Shown piece after piece: positions 46,893-55,917 of a stretch of 64,000 nt of DNA. The notes under the pieces are model-generated. The model was not told the DNA's origin. It was given only the letters and a program-made list of their open reading frames with translations, and did no database searches. The position numbers were made by a program, and so were the translations under genes. Within the stretch, counting starts at the first letter, position 1. Every line of letters starts with the position of its first letter. Source of the DNA: JBMNCR01 sp049366695 (lineage in GTDB: Bacteria > Bacillota > Clostridia > Eubacteriales > Alkalibacteraceae); assembly GCA_049366695.1 (NCBI GenBank), contig JBMNCR010000059.1, positions 6,778-70,777 on the forward strand, given 5' to 3'.

Positions 46893-47050
46893 TGTGGATA
46901 AAAGCAAGGCGAATTATTAAAATATTGTGTCGAATATAATAAAAATTCAGTATTTTATGTGGATAAACAAAGAAAAGGCTGTTATAGTGTAGTTTCAGTG
47001 GATTGCAATTGTTGATAAACATGTGGAAAAATAGCAGAGTTTGTGAATAA
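46893..47050. promoter_or_regulatory. Cluster of five DnaA boxes
   Basis: Five 9-mers in the same orientation: TGTGGATAA at 46893-46901 and 46958-46966 (perfect complements of TTATCCACA), TGTTGATAA 47010-47018, TGTGGAAAA 47022-47030 and TGTGAATAA 47042-47050 (single-mismatch boxes). The region has no coding content. DnaA-binding clusters away from oriC titrate DnaA in bacilli. Confidence 0.85.
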
Positions 47051-47121
47051 CTATGTCAATGAGTTTATTTGTTCAAATTTCATGATAAAAAAGCGAATAT
47101 TAAATCATGAAATTTGAATAT

Positions 47122-47664
47122 TTAGTTTTTAAGATAAGTGGTAATAAAATTTCTTTTTATAAGAATAAATTCAAGATAGCTAACTATAGTAATCTTAACT
47201 AAATCTGGGATAATGAATGGTATTACACCAGCTTTGAAAGCATTAATTAAAGAAAGTGTAGTATTTAGTGATAAATATATACTTCCCAATATGTAAACAA
47301 TCAATAAACCAACCAAGTTTGAAAGTATTATAATTGGTAATGAAGTATTGAATTTTTCAAAAATCAAACCCATTACAAAAGCTGCAACAACAAAAGAAAT
47401 TAAATAACCTCCTGTTGGACCAACTAAAACTTGAATTCCTCCTGTAAAACCTGAAAAAACAGGTAATCCAAAACTTCCTAATATCAAATATATTAATACT
47501 GATAAAGATCCTTTTTTGCTACCTAGTATAATACCGCATAAAGATACTCCGATGACTTGTAAGGTTATAGGAACAGGAGTAAAAGGAAGAATAATTTTAA
47601 ATGGTGATATTACGCATAGGATAGCTGTAAACAAGGCTATAATTATTAAATTTTTTGTTTTCAT
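47122..47664 (-). CDS. bioY: Biotin ECF transporter S component BioY
   Basis: 180 residues, six membrane helices. BioY marks: TPVPITLQVIGVSLCGIILG (about 30-49), SFGLPVFSGFTGG and LVGPTGGYLISF. Imports biotin, either alone or with an ECF module not encoded here. AGGAGGT site; leftward single gene. No BirA operator is visible upstream. Confidence 0.95.
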   Translation of the reverse strand: MKTKNLIIIALFTAILCVISPFKIILPFTPVPITLQVIGVSLCGIILGSKKGSLSVLIYLILGSFGLPVFSGFTGGIQVLVGPTGGYLISFVVAAFVMGLIFEKFNTSLPIIILSNLVGLLIVYILGSIYLSLNTTLSLINAFKAGVIPFIIPDLVKITIVSYLEFILIKRNFITTYLKN

Positions 47665-47790
47665 TTATACCTCCTAAAAATAATTATTCATAATAATATA
47701 ACATAAGATAATATAAATTTAAATAAAAATTAAGGTTTTTTTATTATAATCATGGGTATTAATAAAAATATTAGATTAAGGAGGATTTTT

Positions 47791-48300
47791 ATGTTAAGTG
47801 AAAAGCTTATATATGAATTAAATGAACAAATAAAATATGAATTTTTTTCTGCACATTTGTATTTATCAATGGCATCGTATTGCGCAATTAATGATTTTAC
47901 AGGATTTGAAAATTGGTTTTTAGTACAAGCAGAAGAAGAAAGATTTCACGCAATGAAGTTTTATGATTTTTTGAATAATAAAGGTGCTAAAGTAGTAATA
48001 AAGGGCTTTGATGATCCCAAAATCGAATTTGATAACATTCAAGATATATTTAATTATGGTTTAAAACATGAAAAATTTGTTACATCGAGAATTTATAGTT
48101 TAATGGATATTGCACAAGAAGAAAAGGAGTATTCTACAATTAACATACTTAATTGGTTTATTGATGAACAAGTTGAAGAAGAACAAAGTTTTAACAATAT
48201 TATAGGACAGTTAAAATATATAGATAATAATAAAGACGTTCTATATAGACTGGATAGAGAATTAGCTACAAGAGTTTTTACACCACCTACAGAAAACTGA
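47791..48300 (+). CDS. ftnA: Ferritin (bacterial non-haem)
   Basis: 169-residue iron-storage protein forming 24-mer shells. Ferroxidase ligands are visible: E17 region (NEQIKYEFFSAHLYLSM), AEEERFHAMKFYDF (Glu/His near 50-53), and DEQVEEEQSF (about 125-134). Start at the ATG at 47791 behind AAGGAGGA; the open frame begins 13 codons earlier without a site. Confidence 0.95.
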   Translation: MLSEKLIYELNEQIKYEFFSAHLYLSMASYCAINDFTGFENWFLVQAEEERFHAMKFYDFLNNKGAKVVIKGFDDPKIEFDNIQDIFNYGLKHEKFVTSRIYSLMDIAQEEKEYSTINILNWFIDEQVEEEQSFNNIIGQLKYIDNNKDVLYRLDRELATRVFTPPTEN

Positions 48301-48456
48301 AAAATTTATTGTTTTGTATTCATCAGTAATCGGTATAGCGTAAATGTTATTTTACCTATATAATTATACTAAACTAAAAAATTTATATGAGGAATGTAAA
48401 GACATCCAACACATAAGAAGTTAAATATTACATTATAATAATAAATCGACATGTTA

Positions 48457-48556
48457 NNNNNNNNNNNNNNNNNNNNNNNNNNNNNNNNNNNNNNNNNNNN
48501 NNNNNNNNNNNNNNNNNNNNNNNNNNNNNNNNNNNNNNNNNNNNNNNNNNNNNNNN
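48457..48556. other. Assembly gap (100 N) with duplicated 55-bp flanks
   Basis: The flanks 48402-48456 and 48557-48611 are identical over 55 bp, as at the first gap. The real gap is probably zero. Confidence 0.85.
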
Positions 48557-48649
48557 ACATCCAACACATAAGAAGTTAAATATTACATTATAATAATAAA
48601 TCGACATGTTATTCAATTTAAAGTTTAATGTTATGAGTTGGATGTTTTT
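48557..48649 (+). terminator. Long-armed terminator after ferritin gene
   Basis: ACATCCAACACATAA (48557-48571) pairs with TTATGAGTTGGATGT (48631-48645), followed by Ts. Confidence 0.6.
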
Positions 48650-48713
48650 ATTATATATGCTAAATATAAATTTTAAATAATAAAGAAGTATTGGCTGTTA
48701 ATGAATTTAGATA

Positions 48714-50639
48714 TTATTCATTTATATTGCAAATATTTTCTAGTTCAGTATTTTTATTTGCCCATTTTTCCATTTCTTCATTTAAAGTAAGTTTGCTATT
48801 ATTATATTTATTCGTTATTTTTGAAACAAAATCAAGATCATTATAAAAGTTTTCATCACACATAAGTATTTCTAATTCATTGATTTCATTTTCTAATTGT
48901 TCAATTTTATGTTCCAATTGTTCTATATGGTTTTTTATTTCTTTTGTTTTATTTTTTCTAATATTATCAAGTTTTCGTTTTTTATTTAACTGAGTTTTTG
49001 TGGGAGAAAGAGTAGTTTTATTTATTTCACTTAATAGTTTTTGTTCTTTCATCTTATTAATATAATAGTCATAATTTCCATTATATATTGTTAGATTGTT
49101 ATTCTCTAATATAAATAACTTATCAACTACTTTATTAAGAAAATATCTATCATGAGAAATTAGTAATACTGTACCTAAGTAATTATTCAAAGCATTTTCT
49201 AAGATGTTTTTTGTTTCCATATCTAGGTGATTAGTAGGTTCATCCATTAATAAAAAGTTTGACTTTGTTAGCATTATTTTGGCTAATAAGACTCTGTTTA
49301 CTTCACCACCAGATAGTGAAGAAATTTTTTTATAAACATCATCTCCAGTGAACATGAAAGAAGCTAGAAGATTGCGTATTTCTTTATGATCTGCTAATGG
49401 TTTTGATTGCCATACTTCATTCAGTATGTCATTGTCTGTATTTAGATTGGAGTTAGTTTGATCAAAAAAATCCAAATGCACATTATAACCTAAGTTTAAT
49501 TCGCCAGAGTCTTGAACTACATTTCCACGTATTATGTTAAGAAGAGTACTTTTGCCAGTTCCATTAGATCCAATGATTCCAATTTTTTCACCTCTTATTA
49601 TATTAAAACCAACATCTTTAAAGATTAAATTATTATTGTAACTTTTTTTTAGATCTTTTACTTCTAATACTAATTTTCCGCTTTTTATTTGAGGTTCAAA
49701 AAGTATATTTGCTGCTTTTGTGGACATATGAGGATTATCAATTAGTTCAGTTTTACTTAGCATTTTTTCTCTACTTTCAGCTTTTTTGATGCTTTTTTCA
49801 GTATTATATTGTTTGAATTTTTTAATTATTTCTTTTTGTCTATTTATTTCTTTTTGTTGCACTTGATATTGGTGCAGTAATGTTTCCGTTTTCTCATTTT
49901 TTTTCACTATATATTGAGAAAAATTTCCACTATATTGCGTTAGTTTGTTGTTTTCAATTTCAAATATTTTATTTACTAAGGTATCTAAAAAATACCTATC
50001 ATGAGAAATAATCATTAATATGCCATTAAAACTTTTCAAATAATTCTCTAACCAATGAATAGTATCAACATCTAAAAAATTAGTTGGTTCATCTAGTAAG
50101 AGTATATGAGGTTGTTCTAATAGCAAACGAGCTAATGCAACTCGAGTTTTTTCTCCTCCGCTTAATTGACGAATTTTTAGTTTGTGATGATTGTCATTAA
50201 ATCCTAAACCATTAAGTACACCTTTAATACGACTTTGATATTCGTAACCATTTTTTTCTTCGAAAAGTTCAACTAAATGACTATATCGTTCCATAACATT
50301 GTCTAAATTTTCACTAGAAGACATTAATTCTTGTTGATTAACTATCTTTTGTTCCAAATCAATAATATCTTGAAAAATTAATAGCATTTCATCATAAATG
50401 CTATTCGATTCATCTAAATCTAAAGTTTGAGATAAATAGCCAATACTAGCTGTATTACTAATAAATACTTCTCCTGAATCAGACTCAATATTTTTTGAAA
50501 TAATTTTTAATAATGTGGATTTTCCTGAACCGTTTTTTCCAACTATACCTACACTATCTTTTTTATCCAATTTAAATGTGATATTATTTAGCACTAAATT
50601 AATACCATAACTTTTACGTAAATTATTACAACTTAACAA
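48714..50639 (-). CDS. ABC-F family ATPase (YdiF-type)
   Basis: Soluble protein with two ABC domains and no membrane segments, 641 residues; ABC-F proteins act on the ribosome. Walker A GKNGSGKSTLLK and GSNGTGKSTLLN, signatures LSGGEKTRVALARLLL and LSGGEVNRVLLAKIML, Walker B LLLDEPTN and LLMDEPTN. A lysine-rich P-site interaction linker separates them, and a C-terminal coiled coil (about 545-625) follows. I start at the TTG at 50639, eight bases behind GGAGG; the frame's more upstream TTG (50654) contains that site. Same place between tsaD and rex as B. subtilis ydiF. Confidence 0.94.
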   Translation of the reverse strand: MLSCNNLRKSYGINLVLNNITFKLDKKDSVGIVGKNGSGKSTLLKIISKNIESDSGEVFISNTASIGYLSQTLDLDESNSIYDEMLLIFQDIIDLEQKIVNQQELMSSSENLDNVMERYSHLVELFEEKNGYEYQSRIKGVLNGLGFNDNHHKLKIRQLSGGEKTRVALARLLLEQPHILLLDEPTNFLDVDTIHWLENYLKSFNGILMIISHDRYFLDTLVNKIFEIENNKLTQYSGNFSQYIVKKNEKTETLLHQYQVQQKEINRQKEIIKKFKQYNTEKSIKKAESREKMLSKTELIDNPHMSTKAANILFEPQIKSGKLVLEVKDLKKSYNNNLIFKDVGFNIIRGEKIGIIGSNGTGKSTLLNIIRGNVVQDSGELNLGYNVHLDFFDQTNSNLNTDNDILNEVWQSKPLADHKEIRNLLASFMFTGDDVYKKISSLSGGEVNRVLLAKIMLTKSNFLLMDEPTNHLDMETKNILENALNNYLGTVLLISHDRYFLNKVVDKLFILENNNLTIYNGNYDYYINKMKEQKLLSEINKTTLSPTKTQLNKKRKLDNIRKNKTKEIKNHIEQLEHKIEQLENEINELEILMCDENFYNDLDFVSKITNKYNNSKLTLNEEMEKWANKNTELENICNINE

Positions 50640-50705
50640 TTTTGTAGCCTCCAAATACTATAATTAAATATTCTATCAGATTTCAATTTATTATTATATA
50701 TTAAA

Positions 50706-50734
50706 TTGACAAACTCAAGTAGCATTGCTATAAT
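50706..50734 (+). promoter_or_regulatory. Consensus promoter of rex
   Basis: TTGACA (50706-50711), 17 bases, TATAAT (50729-50734) with an extended TGC before the -10. Confidence 0.85.
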
Positions 50735-50780
50735 TATTATAAATTTTTTACAATGGGTGGTAATTGAAAGGAGTATTTGT

Positions 50781-51425
50781 ATGCAGAGAAATTCAATAAA
50801 GGTTTCTATGGCAGTAATAAGAAGATTGCCTAAGTATCATAGGTATTTAGGAGAATTGTTACAAAAAGATATTTTAAGAATATCATCAAAAGAACTTGGC
50901 AAAATAATGGGGTTAACTGCATCTCAAATACGACAAGACCTAAATTGCTTTGGAGGATTTGGTCAACAAGGATATGGATATAATGTTGTGGAATTGCAAA
51001 GAGAAATAGGAAATATTCTAGGGCTTAATAAAGAATATAAATGTGTAATTATTGGAGCAGGTAATTTAGGTCAGGCTATTGCAAATTATGAAGGCTTTAG
51101 GAGAGAAGGGTTTTTGTTAAAAGCAATGTTTGATGTTAATCCCAGATTAGTAGGAATAACTATTAGAGATGTTAAGATTCTTGATATTATGGATTTAGAA
51201 GAATACGTGAAAGAACATGAAATTACGATAGGAATTATATGTGTGCCTAAGGAAAAAAGTCAAGATATTGCTGATACTTTAGTTAGGGCAAATATCAAAG
51301 CTATTTGGAATTTTGCACCTGCTGATGTAAGAGTACCAGAGGATATTGTTATTGAGAATGTAGCTATTAGTGAAAGCTTATATACATTAACTTATCTAAT
51401 TAATGAAGAAAATCTTGATATATAG
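50781..51425 (+). CDS. rex: Redox-sensing transcriptional repressor Rex
   Basis: Senses NADH/NAD and represses fermentation and respiration genes. 214 residues: winged helix (about 1-75; AVIRRLPKYHRYL, SSKELGKIMGLTASQIRQDL, FGGFGQQGYGYNV) and Rossmann NAD domain (VIIGAGNLGQAIANY, about 86-100), and the C-terminal swap helix. Start at the ATG at 50781 after AAAGGAG; the frame upstream covers the promoter. Followed by glnA, which has its own promoter. Confidence 0.96.
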   Translation: MQRNSIKVSMAVIRRLPKYHRYLGELLQKDILRISSKELGKIMGLTASQIRQDLNCFGGFGQQGYGYNVVELQREIGNILGLNKEYKCVIIGAGNLGQAIANYEGFRREGFLLKAMFDVNPRLVGITIRDVKILDIMDLEEYVKEHEITIGIICVPKEKSQDIADTLVRANIKAIWNFAPADVRVPEDIVIENVAISESLYTLTYLINEENLDI

Positions 51426-51427
51426 AG

Positions 51428-51456
51428 TTGACAATATGATATAACATAGGTATAAT
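51428..51456 (+). promoter_or_regulatory. Consensus promoter of glnA
   Basis: TTGACA (51428-51433), 17 bases, TATAAT (51451-51456), starting directly after the rex stop. Confidence 0.88.
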
Positions 51457-51481
51457 GTTATAAAAGTTAATAAAGGCTATG

Positions 51482-51525
51482 ACGTCTATAAATAAGGGTT
51501 ACCTTCGTTATAGGCGTTTTTTTTT
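51482..51525 (+). terminator. Leader terminator (attenuator) upstream of glnA
   Basis: ACGTCTATAA (51482-51491) pairs with TTATAGGCGT (51508-51517), with a nested AAGG-GTTA-CCTT hairpin and a nine-base T run. Because the promoter is upstream and glnA only 35 bases downstream, it should attenuate glnA. The ANTAR protein encoded after glnA is the obvious candidate antiterminator. Confidence 0.8.
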
Positions 51526-51560
51526 ATAACGAGCAATGTAATAAGGGAGGTTTATTTATA

Positions 51561-52883
51561 ATGACGAAACAAGAAGTATTACAAAAAGCGCAAGATCTTG
51601 GCATAGAATTTATTCATTTACAATTTACAGATTTAACTGGAGTAATGAAAAACATGTCTATAACTATTGAACAGCTTGAGAAAGCTTTAGATGGTGAGAT
51701 TATGTTTGATGGATCTTCTATTGATGGTTTCGTAAGAATTGAAGAATCAGATATGTATTTGAGACCAGACCTCAATACTTTTGTGATTTTTCCATGGAAG
51801 CCACAAATTGGGAGAGAAGCAAGATTGATTTGTGATATTTATAATCCTGATGGAACACCTTTTGCTGGTTGTCCTAGGAATATACTACAAAAGATTGTAA
51901 AAGAAGCAGAAGATTTGGGATATACAATGTATGTTGGTCCAGAGTGTGAATTCTTCTTATTTGAAGTAGGAGAAGATGGGGAACCTGCTCTTAAAACGCA
52001 TGACAATGCGGGTTATTTTGATTTAGCACCTGTTGATTTAGGTGAAAGTGCAAGACGTGATATGGTTATGACTCTAAAAGAGATGGGATTTGAAATAGAA
52101 GCATCTCACCATGAAGTGGCGCCTGGTCAACATGAAATAGATTTTAAGTATGCTGATGCTTTAACAGCAGCAGATAATATTATGACATTTAAAATGGTAG
52201 TTAGAGTTATTGCACAAAGACATGGCTTGCATGCTACTTTTATGCCGAAACCAATTTTTGGTATTAACGGTTCTGGTATGCATATAAATGCATCATTATT
52301 TAAAGATGGTGAAAACGCATTTTATGATATAGACGGTGAATATGAATTAAGTGAAATAGCTTACCAATATATCGGTGGAACTATTAAACATGCAAGAGCT
52401 ATGGCAGCGTTGACCAATCCAACTGTTAATTCGTATAAAAGACTTGTTCCTGGTTATGAAGCACCAGTTTATATTGCATGGTCTCCAAGAAATAGAAGTC
52501 CATTGATTAGAATTCCTGCAAAAAGAGGGGCTTCTACAAGAGTAGAATTGAGAAATCCAGATCCATCTGCAAATCCATATTTATCCTTAGCGGGAAACTT
52601 AGCAGCTGGTTTAGATGGAATAAAAAATAAATTACAAGCTCCAAAACCAGTATTCTCAAATGTATACAATATGTCCATTGATGAAAAAAATGAGAAGGGT
52701 ATTGAGAGTTTACCAGGTACATTAATTGAAGCAATTGAAGAATTAAAAAAAGATGAAGTATTAATGAATACTTTAGGTGATCATGCAAAAGTAAAATATA
52801 TTGAAGCAAAAATTCAAGAATGGGATGACTACAGAACAAAAGTTTCCCAATGGGAATTAGATAGTTATCTAACTAGTATATAA
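51561..52883 (+). CDS. glnA: Glutamine synthetase type I
   Basis: ATP-dependent condensation of glutamate and ammonia. 440 residues, the length of the GSI-alpha form. Marks: FDGSSIDGF near residue 52, VGPECEFFLFE (about 126-136), HHEVAPGQHEIDF, KPIFGINGSGMHIN, and NPTVNSYKRLVPGYEAPVYIAW. The adenylylation-loop Tyr context of the GSI-beta enzymes is absent, as expected for Firmicutes. AAGGGAGG site. Controlled by the attenuator above; ANTAR gene downstream. Confidence 0.97.
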   Translation: MTKQEVLQKAQDLGIEFIHLQFTDLTGVMKNMSITIEQLEKALDGEIMFDGSSIDGFVRIEESDMYLRPDLNTFVIFPWKPQIGREARLICDIYNPDGTPFAGCPRNILQKIVKEAEDLGYTMYVGPECEFFLFEVGEDGEPALKTHDNAGYFDLAPVDLGESARRDMVMTLKEMGFEIEASHHEVAPGQHEIDFKYADALTAADNIMTFKMVVRVIAQRHGLHATFMPKPIFGINGSGMHINASLFKDGENAFYDIDGEYELSEIAYQYIGGTIKHARAMAALTNPTVNSYKRLVPGYEAPVYIAWSPRNRSPLIRIPAKRGASTRVELRNPDPSANPYLSLAGNLAAGLDGIKNKLQAPKPVFSNVYNMSIDEKNEKGIESLPGTLIEAIEELKKDEVLMNTLGDHAKVKYIEAKIQEWDDYRTKVSQWELDSYLTSI

Positions 52884-52934
52884 TTTGGTATTTGCCAATT
52901 ATATAATATAATTACTCCCTTTGTTTATTACCTT

Positions 52935-52964
52935 AAATAGACTTTAGTTTACTAAAGTCTATTT
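52935..52964 (+). terminator. Hairpin after glnA (first)
   Basis: AAATAGACTTTAGT pairs with ACTAAAGTCTATTT; no T run beyond the arm. Confidence 0.65.
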
Positions 52965-53000
52965 GGGGATTAAACTATGTAATTATTTTAATCTCCAAAT

Positions 53001-53031
53001 AAAAAGCTTTTAGTGAACTAAAAGCTTTTTT
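53001..53031. terminator. Terminator after glnA (second)
   Basis: AAAAAGCTTTTAGT-GA-ACTAAAAGCTTTTTT, symmetrical with T runs on both strands. Two tandem hairpins separate glnA from the ANTAR gene. Confidence 0.8.
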
Positions 53032-53137
53032 AAATTATAAAGAACTTGTTATTTTTATTAAAAATGTAGAATTGTAGATGAAATATATATAATAATTGTA
53101 TATAATAAAACATTATACTAGTAGGGACGGAAAAGGT

Positions 53138-53704
53138 ATGTTAGAAAATATTATCATATGTTTAAATAATAAAAAAAGTGAAGCGAGTATTACATCTATT
53201 CTCAAAAAAAATGGTTATCATGTAATAATTTGTGATGATGGAAATAGTCTAATTAGGATAGCCAGAGCTAGAAATATTGATTTGGTCTTATTAGATGACG
53301 ATATAAAAGGAATAAGAGCTATTGATATAGTAAACATAATTTTCTCTGAAAAAATTGCTCCAGTAATATTATTGTGTAATCAGTATGGTTCATATTACAT
53401 GGATTGGATTGAAAAAGGGTGGATTTATTCATTTTTAAATTTACCCATAGATAAATATGAACTAGTAAAAATACTTAAAAGCTGTATTATTAATGGACAA
53501 AGGATGATAGTTCTTGAAAAAGAAATACTTAAACTTCGCAAAGAGATTTCAGATAGAAAAACTATTGAAAAAGCAAAAGGAATTGTTATGGAAAAAAGAA
53601 AATGTACTGAAGATGAAGCATATAAATACTTAAGAAATACAAGTATGGACAAGGGGATACCAATAGAAAATATTTCTAAGGCAATTATTAATAAATTTAG
53701 TTAG
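53138..53704 (+). CDS. ANTAR-domain response regulator
   Basis: 188 residues: pseudo-receiver domain (about 1-118; LVLLDDDIKGI carries candidate acidic residues), a coiled-coil helix (KEILKLRKEISDRKTIEKA) and a C-terminal ANTAR RNA-binding helix bundle (about 130-188; KAKGIVMEKRKCTEDEAYKYLRNTSMDK). ANTAR proteins bind paired RNA hairpins to prevent termination. Its place next to glnA is a known clostridial pairing, suggesting nitrogen control. Start at ATG 53138 behind GGGACGGAAAAGG; a 14-codon upstream extension is possible. Confidence 0.9.
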   Translation: MLENIIICLNNKKSEASITSILKKNGYHVIICDDGNSLIRIARARNIDLVLLDDDIKGIRAIDIVNIIFSEKIAPVILLCNQYGSYYMDWIEKGWIYSFLNLPIDKYELVKILKSCIINGQRMIVLEKEILKLRKEISDRKTIEKAKGIVMEKRKCTEDEAYKYLRNTSMDKGIPIENISKAIINKFS

Positions 53705-53751
53705 TTTTATATAAGATAAGTAATCAATATCATAGGTAATAAAAATTTGGC

Positions 53752-54186
53752 TTATATATTTGATTTGTTATCTGATAATTTATACATACTTAATATAATT
53801 GTAATACCATTTGTAATTAAAGGGATATATTGTTTTAATATATAGAATAAATAAGTTTTATCAAGAGTAATACTGGGTATATAAAATGATAATTTAAACA
53901 AATTAAGAACAATTATTAATATACATATTATATTATCAAATTTTATACTGTATTTATTCATGCTAATCAATATGACACTAAGAATACATATTATAGATGA
54001 TAATATTAAAAAAATAAAAAATTCTACTAAACTAGCAGATTTAAGTGGTAATTGTAAAAAAGTAAATGTATTTGTTATTAAAAAGTATGATATATATTCA
54101 ATAAAATAACCAACTATTATAATAAATAAAAGAGCAATTTGAATAAATGTTCGAATTAGTACTCTTGATTTTTTTTCTTTAAACAT
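53752..54186 (-). CDS. Four-helix membrane protein, function unknown
   Basis: 144 residues with four hydrophobic helices (about 12-35, 50-72, 82-102, 112-136) and almost no charged residues between them. No family recognised. AAAGGAGAT site before the ATG. Leftward, divergent from the glycosylase gene. Confidence 0.7.
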   Translation of the reverse strand: MFKEKKSRVLIRTFIQIALLFIIIVGYFIEYISYFLITNTFTFLQLPLKSASLVEFFIFLILSSIICILSVILISMNKYSIKFDNIICILIIVLNLFKLSFYIPSITLDKTYLFYILKQYIPLITNGITIILSMYKLSDNKSNI

Positions 54187-54272
54187 AATTGATCTCCTTT
54201 TAATTATGAGTAGTTACATTATAACAAATTAAAAAAAAATATGGTATTATTATTAAAACTTATGGTGGTATT

Positions 54273-55142
54273 ATGATAAAAAATATAAAAGATATGCAAG
54301 ATAAATTGATATTGACAGCTGATTTTTTTAACTTGGAGCAAACATTTGAATGTGGACAGTGTTTTAGATGGGAAAAGCAAGATAGTCATAGCTATATTGG
54401 TATTGTAAAAAATCAAGTAGTTGAATTAATACAACAAAAAGACAGAATAGATATTTATAATCTGGATAAAGAAGATTTTATGAATAAATGGGTAGACTAT
54501 TTCGACTTAGGTAGTAATTATAGTAGTATGATAGAAAAAATTTCTGGAGAAAAAATTATCGATCAAGCAATAGAACATGGTAATGGTATAAGAATACTAA
54601 ATCAAGAAGAATGGGAAACTTTGATTTCTTTTATATTATCTACAAATAATAACATACCTAGAATTAAGAAAATAATAGATAGTTTGTGTAGAGATTTTGG
54701 AGATAAGATATACTATAAAGGAAAGAAATATTATACTTTTCCTTCGCCAGAAAATCTCAAAGATGTTAAATTAGAAGACTTAAAAAATATAAAATGTGGA
54801 TACAGGGCGAATTATATTATTGATGCAGTGGAAAAAGTAAATAAAGGGGTAGTTAATTTATTTGAACTCAAGAACTTAAGTACTGAAGATGCCCGAAATG
54901 AATTACTTAAAATAAAAGGTGTAGGACCAAAAGTAGCTGATTGTATATTGCTTTTTTCTATGCAAAAGTATGATTGTTATCCTGTAGATGTGTGGATTAA
55001 AAAGGTTACCGAACAATTATATTTTAAAAGAGAAGCTAACAAAAATGAGATACTTGAATTTGCTCAGAAAAATTGGGGAGAATATGCTGGATTTGCACAA
55101 CAATATCTATTTTACTTTGCTAGATCAAATTTAAATAAATAG
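54273..55142 (+). CDS. 8-oxoguanine DNA glycosylase (OGG-type)
   Basis: Base-excision repair glycosylase/AP lyase removing oxidised guanine, 289 residues. The N-terminal OGG domain begins FNLEQTFECGQCFRW (about 17-31). The helix-hairpin-helix GPD core has CGYRANYI (catalytic Lys region) and IKGVGPKVADCILLFSM..YPVDVW (about 212-242), with the conserved Asp in PVDVW. Resembles the eukaryote-like OGG1 form found in clostridia, not MutM. GGTGGT site, modest. Confidence 0.92.
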   Translation: MIKNIKDMQDKLILTADFFNLEQTFECGQCFRWEKQDSHSYIGIVKNQVVELIQQKDRIDIYNLDKEDFMNKWVDYFDLGSNYSSMIEKISGEKIIDQAIEHGNGIRILNQEEWETLISFILSTNNNIPRIKKIIDSLCRDFGDKIYYKGKKYYTFPSPENLKDVKLEDLKNIKCGYRANYIIDAVEKVNKGVVNLFELKNLSTEDARNELLKIKGVGPKVADCILLFSMQKYDCYPVDVWIKKVTEQLYFKREANKNEILEFAQKNWGEYAGFAQQYLFYFARSNLNK

Positions 55143-55497
55143 TATGTATATGAATACTAGAAAAATATGGTAATAAAGTATGTTTTAATATAAAAACAAA
55201 TAATAAGAAATATACTTTGTTAACTAGGAATATTAATGGATAAATAATGTATTCTATTAATAATTTTTATAGATTTTTTAAATATGCTATAAAGATATGC
55301 ATAGATGTTTAAACCTTTATAGCTACTTTTTACTTATGCATGACTTCATTAATTCTATTCTCTTTTCATTATGCAAAGTCAATTTATTCATATTAATAAA
55401 TCAATAAAATTAAAAGTCATTATATATACATTTGAATTTTTTTTCTATTAAAAAGAGATAATAAAGAATAAAATCATAAATACTTGGTAAAATATAG

Positions 55498-55526
55498 TTG
55501 ACTTTTCATGCACAATTTTGTATTAT
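55498..55526 (+). promoter_or_regulatory. Promoter of groESL
   Basis: TTGACT (55498-55503), 17 bases, TATTAT (55521-55526), immediately followed by CIRCE. Confidence 0.8.
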
Positions 55527-55536
55527 ATAAATGCAA

Positions 55537-55563
55537 TTAGCACTCAATTGACATGAGTGCTAA
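55537..55563. promoter_or_regulatory. CIRCE operator (HrcA binding site)
   Basis: Perfect TTAGCACTC-N9-GAGTGCTAA (55537-55545, 55555-55563), positioned over the likely transcript start of groES. Implies HrcA repression of groESL; hrcA is not in the window. Confidence 0.98.
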
Positions 55564-55599
55564 CAAAATAATAAAATAATATCACAAGGAGGTATTTAT

Positions 55600-55884
55600 A
55601 TGAAACTTAAACCATTAGGTGACAGAGTAGTAATTAAAGTGAAAGAAGAACAAGAAACAACAGCAAGTGGTATAGTATTACCAGGATCTGCTAAAGAAAA
55701 ACCACAAGAAGCTGAAGTAGTAGCGGTAGGTAGTGGAGAATTAGTAGATGGAAAAAAAGTTGAATTAGAAGTGAAAGTAGGAAACACTGTAGTATTCTCT
55801 AAATTCTCTGGCACAGAAATCAAGTTAGATGGTGAAGAATATCTTATTGTAAGACAAAATGATATATTAGCTATTGTTGAATAA
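55600..55884 (+). CDS. groES: Co-chaperonin GroES
   Basis: 94-residue lid subunit of the GroEL/ES folding chamber. Conserved MKLKPLGDRVVIKV start, mobile loop ETTASGIVLPGSAKEKP (about 18-34) and FSKFSGTEIKLDGEEYLIV. AAGGAGGT site. Under CIRCE control, 33 bases ahead of groEL. Confidence 0.98.
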   Translation: MKLKPLGDRVVIKVKEEQETTASGIVLPGSAKEKPQEAEVVAVGSGELVDGKKVELEVKVGNTVVFSKFSGTEIKLDGEEYLIVRQNDILAIVE

Positions 55885-55917
55885 AAATTTAATAAAATAT
55901 TGAGGAGGAATAAACAT

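Larger units (their letters stand above)
48301..48713. other. Spacer with assembly gap and converging terminator
   Basis: Contains a 100-N run (48457-48556) flanked by the same 55 bp on both sides (48402-48456, 48557-48611). Removing the duplication leaves one long hairpin that ends the ferritin transcript. No gene is seen. Confidence 0.7.
55143..55599. other. Gene-free region upstream of groES
   Basis: Contains a terminator-like hairpin (GCTATAAAG at 55286-55294 with CTTTATAGC at 55315-55323) probably ending the glycosylase transcript, then the groE promoter and CIRCE element. Otherwise no signal is seen. Confidence 0.6.

Noticed and set aside
46893..47050. DnaA-box cluster as chromosomal origin
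   Set aside because: No dnaA, dnaN, recF or rpmH genes within the window, and boxes all in one direction. A titration-type cluster is more likely.
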